DNA of 11,555 nucleotides from the NCBI GenBank assembly GCA_938039795.1, contig CALHWU010000104.1:1-11555 (forward strand). The letters are read 5' to 3'. The notes beneath the pieces were generated by a model. It was not told the origin of the DNA and did not search any database. It worked only from the letters and a program-made list of their open reading frames with translations. This document shows, one piece after another, positions 1-5,624 of the stretch. Numbering within the stretch: position 1 is the first letter of the stretch; each line of letters begins with the position of its first letter. The position numbers and the translations under genes were made by a program. Source of the stretch: an uncultured Muribaculaceae bacterium. Its GTDB lineage: Bacteria; Bacteroidota; Bacteroidia; Bacteroidales; Muribaculaceae.

Positions 1-39
1 AATTGAATTTCAATAATTTCAAAGTACTCTTATGATTTT

Positions 40-1032
40 TTAGTGGACACTAATGCTTCGAGATTGAAAATGGACATACCCTATCCAAAGCTTTCCTTTC
101 TCATCTAATATAGCTGATGCGCCTTTACCTCCAAGATTATGATTAAACCATGAGCGAATTATCCTACGGCCAATAATTGTTGCATTGTGGCGCCCCTGCA
201 ATAATATCTCGGTGCTTTCTCCTTCAGAATCGGGATTGTCCTTCCATAGAGCTGCATTGAACATGCCACCATATGAACAAATATGTCCCATGAAATCTCT
301 GTGTCCGATAATTATATCACCTTCATAGAAATCCAAAAGGAAGGATAAAATGTCTTTATTCCATTCGGAAAATTTCTTCATATGTGATTGATTGGAACTA
401 CAATTATTTGTGAATGCAAGTGCCGGGAAAAAATTATGTTCAAGAATGCACATGTGATCTTGCATAATCTCATCTTTCGTTTTGTCAACAGAGAACTTTG
501 ACATTAAGTGTTTACAGAAGTCAACAGCTATACGGTGAGTATTTGCCTCAAGTTTATCATATGTGGGAAATTCTTTAGCCTGAAGATGTCCTCCTAACTG
601 AAGTATTTCTCCAGCCCGATATTTTTCCAATTCACCGACCAGCATAAAGGGTTCCCAATCAACGATTATGATTTTCTTAGGAGATAAGAAATATTTGTAA
701 GGATTGAATGGTCCGAAAGAGTAGGCGAAAATCTCTTCATAATCGTTTCTGGAGTCATCTTTATTAAAAGCTAATTTGACCTCCTTCCTTTCTGGATTAA
801 TAGTGATTTCTGTGCCATTCTCGAATTCCCGGAAGTGATTTTTATGAATGAATATACTCTTTTTAATTTGGCCGTCTGTTATGTGATCGGACAGTTGAGA
901 CATTATTTCAGCTTCATTCTTTGGGGTTAATGTGTAATTTAGCTTGATCTGCTTCTTTTTATTTATTGCTTTCTTGATTGAATTGAGTAACTCGTTGTAT
1001 AAGCACGAGTTTAAGTAATTTTCTTTTTTCAT
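40..1032 (-). CDS. Hypothetical protein of 330 aa, AT-rich accessory gene
   Basis: I do not recognise this protein. It is a complete ORF with an ATG start and TAA stop. The N-terminus is rich in Lys and Asn, and there is no signal peptide or membrane segment, so it should be cytoplasmic. Visible segments are an acidic and aromatic stretch around residues 97-130 (EEIFAYSFGPFNPYKYF, then IIIVDWEPF), a His/Cys-containing middle (about 190-215), a Gly-rich HRDFMGHICSYGG around 244-256, and a basic region near residues 288-294 (IIGRRII) followed by NHNLGGKGASAIL. None of these is a motif I can assign. It lies 58 nt downstream of the 124-aa gene and is probably the last gene of a three-gene unit. 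Its base composition is far more AT-rich than the recF-comM block, which suggests horizontal acquisition. The reading frame is well supported; the function is unknown. Confidence 0.8.
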   Translation of the reverse strand: MKKENYLNSCLYNELLNSIKKAINKKKQIKLNYTLTPKNEAEIMSQLSDHITDGQIKKSIFIHKNHFREFENGTEITINPERKEVKLAFNKDDSRNDYEEIFAYSFGPFNPYKYFLSPKKIIIVDWEPFMLVGELEKYRAGEILQLGGHLQAKEFPTYDKLEANTHRIAVDFCKHLMSKFSVDKTKDEIMQDHMCILEHNFFPALAFTNNCSSNQSHMKKFSEWNKDILSFLLDFYEGDIIIGHRDFMGHICSYGGMFNAALWKDNPDSEGESTEILLQGRHNATIIGRRIIRSWFNHNLGGKGASAILDEKGKLWIGYVHFQSRSISVH

Positions 1033-1053
1033 TGTTTTTTGTTGTTTATGTGA

Positions 1054-1068
1054 GCGCCGCGAGGACGC
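1054..1068 (-). other. GC-rich hairpin in the gap between the 124-aa and 330-aa genes
   Basis: The 58-nt gap between these genes is AT-rich except for a short GC island. On the minus strand it reads GCGTCCTCGCGGCGC, which can pair as GCG/CGC plus CC/GG around a TCGC loop with one bulged T. It lies about 22 nt before the ATG of the 330-aa gene and is not followed by a T-run. It is therefore more likely a leader, processing or stability element than a terminator. The structure is visible; the role is a guess. Confidence 0.35.
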
Positions 1069-1090
1069 CTACGGGTTGATATAAATTTTG

Positions 1091-1465
1091 TTATTGCATA
1101 TCGAGGATTTCATCAAAAGAGAGGATGCTCTGGGATTCAATTCTGTCCCAACGGAAAAATTTGCTGACGAGCAGATTGTTCGATCCTCTCACAATATCGG
1201 TCTCAACTATAAGTGTCCACCCAGGATAAGGGTAAGAAAGATTGTAAATTAAACCAACACGTCCATTGAGGCCATGGAGGCGCATGAACTCTTGCATACT
1301 GTCAGCTTGGTCAAGAAGTATGAGTCCAATAGCATCATTTGAATCAAAAGCCGTAGTCGTTTCGACGTCGGTGTTAGCAATAAGCTTGTTTACAAATTCT
1401 TTTGAGAATTCCTGTTTCGGCCTCAAATATTTGTGCGGCCAAACAGTAGTGAATATTTTAATCAT
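1091..1465 (-). CDS. Hypothetical protein of 124 aa
   Basis: I do not recognise this small protein. It has an ATG start, no signal peptide and no clear membrane segment. It mixes hydrophobic strand-like stretches (AIGLILLDQA around 45-54, VGLIYNLSYPYPGWTLIVETDIV around 70-92) with charged helices, so a small alpha/beta soluble fold is likely. The start lies 3 nt after the stop of the membrane-protein gene upstream, so the two are almost certainly co-transcribed. Its size and its place between a membrane protein and a larger soluble protein would fit an accessory or immunity-type partner, but nothing in the sequence proves that. It shares the AT-rich composition of its neighbours. Confidence 0.75.
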   Translation of the reverse strand: MIKIFTTVWPHKYLRPKQEFSKEFVNKLIANTDVETTTAFDSNDAIGLILLDQADSMQEFMRLHGLNGRVGLIYNLSYPYPGWTLIVETDIVRGSNNLLVSKFFRWDRIESQSILSFDEILDMQ

Positions 1466-1468
1466 ACG

Positions 1469-1966
1469 TTAAATATTAAAATACGGTAAATTATATATGT
1501 TGAAGAACACAAGCAGATATAGGAGTGCATAGGACACAAACAATAGCGCAGGGAAGGTTATTACTGCAATAGCTATGTGCTTAACCGAAGGATAATCACA
1601 TAACTTCAGCATAATAGTCAGCGCATATTTGGTAATGAAAATCCAGGAAGCTCCTCCGAGAACTATTGAGAGAATAAGTGGAAAGTCTGTTGAATAATTC
1701 CATGCCCAATATATACTCCCGAAGATGATGCATATACCTGCAATCTCACTGTATAAGAGTCTCTTTACTCGTCTACCCAAAAGCGGGATGAAAACCGTAC
1801 GACGCCGCGGCTGCTTTTCCGAGAGTCTTGTTAAAAGGTATAGCTGATGCGCATTACCAAAAAGTCTCTCGGGACAAATCTCGGCACATTTGTACCGATA
1901 TTTGAGAATCATAACCTGGTGCTTTGCTATAAGCAAAAGACCAAAAAAGATGAAAAATATCTCCAT
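1469..1966 (-). CDS. Hypothetical membrane protein of 165 aa, about four TM segments
   Basis: This is a small integral membrane protein of unknown function. Hydrophobic segments are visible at about residues 2-14 (IFFIFFGLLLIA), 74-92, 95-118 and 130-156. Between the first and second lies a basic cytoplasmic-looking loop (about 15-70) with KYRYKCAEICPERLFG and an RRR/GRR cluster near 54-66; the Cys pair at 27 and 31 is CxxxC. The ATG follows a very AT-rich stretch without a Shine-Dalgarno sequence, which is normal in Bacteroidetes. It is the first gene after the promoter at 2155-2186, preceded by a leader of roughly 180 nt, and the 124-aa gene starts 3 nt after its stop. I found no family-defining motif. 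Confidence 0.75.
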   Translation of the reverse strand: MEIFFIFFGLLLIAKHQVMILKYRYKCAEICPERLFGNAHQLYLLTRLSEKQPRRRTVFIPLLGRRVKRLLYSEIAGICIIFGSIYWAWNYSTDFPLILSIVLGGASWIFITKYALTIMLKLCDYPSVKHIAIAVITFPALLFVSYALLYLLVFFNIYNLPYFNI

Positions 1967-2060
1967 AATATAAAAAATTAAATTAATAGTGGGGATCTGA
2001 TATTTATCCCGTTAATTCTCACTTCAAGGCCGTATCATGCCTTTCTGACTATGTCTGAAA

Positions 2061-2076
2061 ATGGTTGCCAAACCAT
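2061..2076 (-). promoter_or_regulatory. Leader hairpin ATGGTT-TGGC-AACCAT
   Basis: This is a perfect 6-bp stem with a 4-nt loop, in the transcribed leader about 95 nt upstream of the membrane-protein ATG. On the minus strand it reads ATGGTTTGGCAACCAT. It has no T-run behind it, so termination is unlikely. It may affect mRNA stability or translation. Confidence 0.35.
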
Positions 2077-2126
2077 GCGGCCAAATTTTGCTCCCAAAAT
2101 GTCAATGTACTAAATGCCGATCTTAT

Positions 2127-2141
2127 CACGTCAATGACGTG
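2127..2141. promoter_or_regulatory. Operator-like palindrome CACGTCA-a-TGACGTG
   Basis: Two perfect 7-bp arms surround a single central base. It sits just downstream of the predicted transcription start (about 2148) of the promoter at 2155-2186, at roughly +7 to +21. This is a typical place for a repressor site. It could equally form a short RNA hairpin in the leader. No regulator gene is visible in the window. Confidence 0.45.
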
Positions 2142-2154
2142 GTTCAAGAGACTG

Positions 2155-2186
2155 CAAAGGTATAAGGAATTTTTTAGCGAAACAAA
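2155..2186 (-). promoter_or_regulatory. Bacteroidetes-type promoter for the three-gene AT-rich module
   Basis: On the minus strand, TTTG (2183-2186) is followed by exactly 20 nt and then TACCTTTG (2155-2162). This matches the Bacteroidetes -33 TTTG / -7 TAnnTTTG consensus used by the primary sigma factor of this phylum. It points at the membrane-protein gene starting at 1966, with a leader near 180 nt. The same architecture with the same spacing occurs at 9774-9805. Confidence 0.75.
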
Positions 2187-2216
2187 TGCTTAATATTATT
2201 TAACGCATTGAAAATC

Positions 2217-2268
2217 AGGGCTTTAACCCTTATAATGTGTTGCAACACATTATAAGGGTTAAAGCCCT
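2217..2268. repeat. Perfect 52-bp palindrome with 26-bp arms and no loop
   Basis: The arm starts AGGGCTTTAACCCTTATAAT and ends TGTGTTG; its exact complement follows without any spacer, the centre being TTGCAA. As RNA it would form a very stable hairpin in both directions. On the minus strand it is followed by GATTTTC and on the plus strand by CGCAAAACG, so neither side has the strong T-run of a classic intrinsic terminator. It lies between the end of the four-helix gene and the next promoter, where a terminator or insulator would be expected. The perfect symmetry also fits a dispersed palindromic element or a cruciform-forming site. Confidence 0.85.
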
Positions 2269-2381
2269 CGCAAAACGTCCGAAATAGGTTTGTTGTTTCT
2301 GTTCGCTGGATTTTAACTGAGCTTTGGCAAAGCTTGAAATCGTTACAGTTTAGTTGAGAGTTATAGACAAATCTGATATGT

Positions 2382-2417
2382 TATATGACTTATAGGTCCT
2401 ATATGACTTATAATATT
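2382..2417. repeat. Two 18-bp repeat units downstream of the four-helix gene
   Basis: The first unit (2382-2399) is TATATGACTTATAGGTCC and the second (2400-2417) is TATATGACTTATAATATT. They share their first 13 bases exactly and are spaced at 18 bp. A weaker partial copy (GATAAGTCCC) follows up to the end of the four-helix gene. The same unit at the same 18-bp spacing occurs at the other end of that gene (3011-3046), so the gene is bracketed by direct copies. Confidence 0.7.
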
Positions 2418-2432
2418 GATAAGTCCCATACC

Positions 2433-3029
2433 TCATTGTCGGTCGGGATGGGATTTACGGTATTCGAGGCGCCCGCGGGTCATCTGCTCCCGGATTCCCC
2501 CACTATTAAGAAAATCGTTTTTTGCTTTCTCAATGAGCCGACGTAAGAACACGTCGGTTTGGTGAATCAATGTTATGGCCATATTTGCGACCATTTCGTT
2601 ATTGCATTTTTTGAATAGTTCGCGATAAAAAGCAGAATCATTGTTGGCAATACAGATTTTCCTGAGTTTTGCAAGTCGCGGATTTTCTATTGTCCATATG
2701 CTGAGGCTGTTGATTCTCAGATAGTCCTCATAGTCGAGGAGCAATTCCTGTAATGAAGCCTTGGCGACATTCAAAAGCTTGATTTCTGTTTCACGGGAGG
2801 TCGTTGAAGCGGCACATCCTTCTGCAATGTTTTGTTTGCCGCTTCGGGCAGCTTGCACCATCTGGTCGACCGTGCGGTCAGATGAGGATAGAAAAGACCT
2901 GGTAAATAATACAGTCAGATCATATATGCATTCAGCTTTTTGGAAGGCTATAAGTTGTCGGAAATTGCCTCGAAGAGGCAAAAAATCTTTATTCTCTATC
3001 ATTTTGGTGGTATAAGACTTATAGGACAT
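2433..3029 (-). CDS. Four-helix-bundle suffix-domain protein (S23/bAvd-like family)
   Basis: This belongs to the small helical family once labelled ribosomal S23-like, in the version with the Bacteroidetes 'four helix bundle suffix' extension. Diagnostic segments are LIAFQKAECIYDLT (26-39), QMVQAARSGKQNIAEG (56-71), STTSRETEIKLLNVAKASLQ (75-94), LLLDYEDYLR (96-105) and the suffix part ANMAITLIHQTDVFLRR (148-164) with GGIREQMTRGRLEYR near the C-terminus. The family's cellular role is unknown; relatives (Avd) bind the reverse transcriptase of diversity-generating retroelements, but no reverse transcriptase is in this window. The first nine residues (MSYKSYTTK) are encoded largely by the flanking 18-bp repeat. 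ATG at 3002 (MIENKD) is an alternative start giving 189 aa. The gene is AT-rich, unlike comM directly upstream, and looks inserted behind it. Confidence 0.88.
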   Translation of the reverse strand: MSYKSYTTKMIENKDFLPLRGNFRQLIAFQKAECIYDLTVLFTRSFLSSSDRTVDQMVQAARSGKQNIAEGCAASTTSRETEIKLLNVAKASLQELLLDYEDYLRINSLSIWTIENPRLAKLRKICIANNDSAFYRELFKKCNNEMVANMAITLIHQTDVFLRRLIEKAKNDFLNSGGIREQMTRGRLEYRKSHPDRQ

Positions 3030-3046
3030 ATATGACTAATAGCGGC
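3011..3046. repeat. 18-bp repeat units at the comM / four-helix gene junction
   Basis: Unit 3011-3028 is TATAAGACTTATAGGACA. The following unit (3029-3046) starts TATATGACTAATAG and then runs into the comM coding end. They match the units at 2382-2417, with the same 18-bp period. The comM stop codon (TAG, 3036-3038) and its last Tyr codon lie inside the degenerate copy. The ATG of the four-helix gene at 3027-3029 spans the junction of the two units. Confidence 0.7.
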
Positions 3047-4577
3047 CCCAGGAGGAGCGGTCGAGGGCGCGGTAGCTGACGGCCTCGTGCATATGCTCGG
3101 GGAGGATGTCGGGAGAGCCGGCAAGATCGGCTATGGTGCGGGAGACTTTAAGTATGCGGTCGTAGGCGCGGGCCGACATGTCGAGGCGTATCATCGTGTC
3201 GCGAAGTATCTTCATGGCCTCCGGGGTGGGACGGACATGTGTGGTGAGGAGCCGGGAGGTCATCTGGGCGTTGCAGTGCACTCCCGGGCAGTCGCGGAAC
3301 CGCTCTTCCTGCACTTTGCGCGCCTTTACTACGCGCTCTCTTATGGCCGCGCTCGACTCCCCGGGGCGTCCGCTCTGCATCTCGTCGAAATCCACCGGCA
3401 AGATCTCCACCTGCAGGTCTATGCGGTCGAGAAGAGGGCCGGAGATGCGGTTGAGATAACGCTCCACGGCTCCGGGCTGGCAGACGCAGGCACGGGTGGG
3501 ATGGTTATAGTATCCGCAGGGACATGGGTTCATGCTCGCAACGAGCATGAATCCGGCAGGGTATTCTATGGAGTATCTGGCGCGCGAAATGCTGATCGTG
3601 CGGTCTTCGAGCGGCTGACGCATCACTTCGAGCACCGACCGCGAAAATTCAGGAAATTCGTCGAGGAAAAGCACTCCGTTGTGAGCCAGCGAGATCTCAC
3701 CGGGCATGGGATTGGCGCCTCCTCCCACGAGCGCGACCGGTGAGATCGTGTGATGAGGCGAGCGGAACGGCCGGCGTGTGAGCAGACGTGATCCGGCTTT
3801 GAGTTTTCCGGCCACGGAGTGGATTTTGGTGGTTTCGAGGGCTTCCTGCAGCGTCAGCGGGGGGAGTATTGATGGCAGGCGCTTGGCCATCATGGATTTG
3901 CCTGATCCCGGCGGCCCGACAAGGAGTATGTTGTGGCCTCCGGCGCATGCCACCTCGAAGGCTCGCTTCACCTGCTCCTGGCCCTTGACCTCGGCGAAAT
4001 CGCAGTCGAAAACCGATGACTCGGCGGCAAACTCCGCCCGCGTATCCACGACCGTCGGCTCTATCGCGTCTCTCCCTGAAAGGAAGTCGATCACCTGGCG
4101 CAGGCTCCGGGCTCCGTAAACGTGGAGATTGTTGACCACGGCCGCTTCTGTGGCATTGTCAAGCGGCACTATCATGCCCTTGAAGCCGAGCGAACGCGCC
4201 TTGATGGCCATAGGGAGCACCCCCTTGATGGGGAGCAGCGAGCCGTCGAGCGACAGCTCCCCCATGATCATCATGCCGTCGAGAGCCGTAGCGGGGAGCT
4301 TGCCGTCGGCGGCGAGGGCCGCGATGGCTATCGGCAGATCGTAGGCCGCTCCCTCTTTGCGCACGTCGGCCGGACTGAGGTTGATCGTCACCTTGCGCCG
4401 GGGCCAGCCGGTGCCGCTCTGCGCCATGGCTGCCTGCACGCGCTGATAGCTCTCCTTGACGGCCGTGTCGGGGAGGCCTACCATGCAGAATGAGAATCCC
4501 TGTTCGACGACGGTCTCTATGGTGACCACTATTGCGTCGATGCCTTGTACGGCGGCTCCGTAGGTCTTGACGAGCAT
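3036..4577 (-). CDS. comM: ComM/YifB family Mg-chelatase-like AAA+ ATPase
   Basis: This is a full-length (513 aa) member of the YifB/ComM family. In naturally transformable bacteria ComM is a hexameric helicase that drives branch migration of incoming DNA during recombination. Order of parts: an N-terminal Lon-protease-like domain (about 1-170, with FCMVGLPDTAVKES at 30-43 and TINLSPADVRKEG at 64-76), then the AAA+ Mg-chelatase domain with Walker A GPPGSGKS (221-228), FRSPHHTIS (271-279), Walker B VLFLDEFPEF (302-311), SMNPCPCGYY (348-357) and a second Cys pair CVCQPG (364-369). A C-terminal helical domain carries ARAYDRILKVSRTIADL (469-485). The start is ATG, 21 nt after the lipoprotein gene. 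The last residue and stop come from the 18-bp repeat. Confidence 0.95.
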   Translation of the reverse strand: MLVKTYGAAVQGIDAIVVTIETVVEQGFSFCMVGLPDTAVKESYQRVQAAMAQSGTGWPRRKVTINLSPADVRKEGAAYDLPIAIAALAADGKLPATALDGMMIMGELSLDGSLLPIKGVLPMAIKARSLGFKGMIVPLDNATEAAVVNNLHVYGARSLRQVIDFLSGRDAIEPTVVDTRAEFAAESSVFDCDFAEVKGQEQVKRAFEVACAGGHNILLVGPPGSGKSMMAKRLPSILPPLTLQEALETTKIHSVAGKLKAGSRLLTRRPFRSPHHTISPVALVGGGANPMPGEISLAHNGVLFLDEFPEFSRSVLEVMRQPLEDRTISISRARYSIEYPAGFMLVASMNPCPCGYYNHPTRACVCQPGAVERYLNRISGPLLDRIDLQVEILPVDFDEMQSGRPGESSAAIRERVVKARKVQEERFRDCPGVHCNAQMTSRLLTTHVRPTPEAMKILRDTMIRLDMSARAYDRILKVSRTIADLAGSPDILPEHMHEAVSYRALDRSSWGRY

Positions 4578-4598
4578 ATCCGGGGAGAGTTTAGGACG

Positions 4599-5624
4599 TT
4601 AATGGCGTGAAATTATGCCGTCGACGGCCGCTGATGCCTTCAGGGCGCTGCTGCCGCGGTAGATCTGGGTGCCGGTGGAGTCGGCCACTATGAAGAAGGG
4701 GGTACGCGGCACGGCAAGCCGGCGCATGGCCGGCGATGCGATGGCGGCGGGAGCCCATGCCTGGATCCACGATGCGGAGTCGCGGGCCGTCAGGCGCTTC
4801 CATTCAGCCGAGTCGGGCACGAGTGTCACCTCCACGGCCTTGAACCGCCGGCGTGGCAGACTGTCGGCAAGCGAGCGGATGGCGCTTATGACGGAGTCGC
4901 GCTGGTGCGGAATGTCGGATACGAAAGCTATCATGCAGGCCGACTGGTTGTAGGGCGCGAAGTAGACAGTGGTGTCGCGGCGATCGTAGAGAGTCATGTT
5001 GGAGAGTTTTCCCCGGGCGTCGCTCGATATCTGAGTGGAGAGAACTTCGCTGAAATTGTGCATTACTTCCAGCGGGCGCGCCTCAGGATCAATGACGGCC
5101 ACAAGCGAGTCGGCCATGGCCTCATGGCCGGGAGTGCGGAACACGGTGACCATAAGCGCGGCAGCGCTGAGATCGGATGGGTGTGATCTGACATAATCGG
5201 CCACGAGGCGGTTGATTTCGGCGTCGCTCCCCGAGGAGAGGATCAGGCTGTTGCCGGATAAGAATTTCCATATCTTTTCGCTTTGGCCGCTGCCTGAGAT
5301 GCGTGTCAGCCCTGCCATGGCGCTGTCGACAGCAAGGCGTATCTTCTCGCCGTCGCGGGTGATGAGAGTGGCGGCCGGCAATCCTCCCGATACTGTCAGA
5401 AGCGCCAGCGTGGGCTGCTGCGACGCTCCTGTAAGGACAAACTTGCCGTTTTCGGCCACGGTGGCTGTGCGCCTGATGCCTCCGTCGGCATAATATGTCA
5501 TCTCCACGTTGGAAGTGGCTCCTCCCGGGAGCTCTCCCTCCACGGTGAAGTGGTCGGCCCGGCTGCAGCTCCACATCATGAGGGCGCATGCCAGCGTGAT
5601 GGCTAATGGTCGGCGGCGTGGCAT
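4599..5624 (-). CDS. Lipoprotein with DUF4369-like N-terminus and thioredoxin-like C-terminus
   Basis: This 341-aa protein carries a lipoprotein signal peptide: basic MPRRR, hydrophobic core, and lipobox ending in C20 (MMWSC). Residues about 25-110 look like the DUF4369 beta-domain common in Bacteroidetes envelope thioredoxin-like lipoproteins. After a helical linker (115-205), residues about 220-340 resemble an AhpC/thioredoxin fold: strand YFAPYNQSACMIAFVSD, then the cis-Pro-like VPRTPFFIVADSTGTQIYRG (305-323). The CxxC redox motif is absent: the usual position reads DIPHQRDS. A disulfide-reductase role is therefore unlikely. The frame stays open upstream, but the start chosen is the ATG that overlaps the peptidase stop as TGATG, directly before the signal peptide. 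comM follows 21 nt later. Confidence 0.82.
   Translation of the reverse strand: MPRRRPLAITLACALMMWSCSRADHFTVEGELPGGATSNVEMTYYADGGIRRTATVAENGKFVLTGASQQPTLALLTVSGGLPAATLITRDGEKIRLAVDSAMAGLTRISGSGQSEKIWKFLSGNSLILSSGSDAEINRLVADYVRSHPSDLSAAALMVTVFRTPGHEAMADSLVAVIDPEARPLEVMHNFSEVLSTQISSDARGKLSNMTLYDRRDTTVYFAPYNQSACMIAFVSDIPHQRDSVISAIRSLADSLPRRRFKAVEVTLVPDSAEWKRLTARDSASWIQAWAPAAIASPAMRRLAVPRTPFFIVADSTGTQIYRGSSALKASAAVDGIISRH

Larger units (their letters stand above)
1967..2432. other. 466-bp intergenic region with promoter, leader and palindromes, no gene seen
   Basis: I see no convincing coding region on either strand. From right to left it contains 18-bp repeat copies next to the four-helix gene, a small inverted repeat AGCTTT-GGC-AAAGCT at 2320-2334, the 52-bp palindrome, a Bacteroidetes promoter, an operator-like palindrome and a leader with a hairpin, ending at the ATG of the membrane-protein gene. 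The region from the promoter to the ATG gives me the impression of a transposase-gene leader from Bacteroidales insertion sequences. It could be a remnant of one, but this is only an impression. Confidence 0.6.

Noticed and set aside
2217..2268. Intrinsic terminator
   Set aside because: The hairpin is very strong but has no proper T-run on either strand, so it is reported as a palindrome of unknown role.
2433..3029. Diversity-generating retroelement
   Set aside because: Only an Avd-related family member is present. There is no reverse transcriptase, template repeat or variable repeat in the window.
2382..3046. CRISPR array
   Set aside because: The 18-bp units are directly adjacent without spacers, only two per side and degenerate, with a gene between them.
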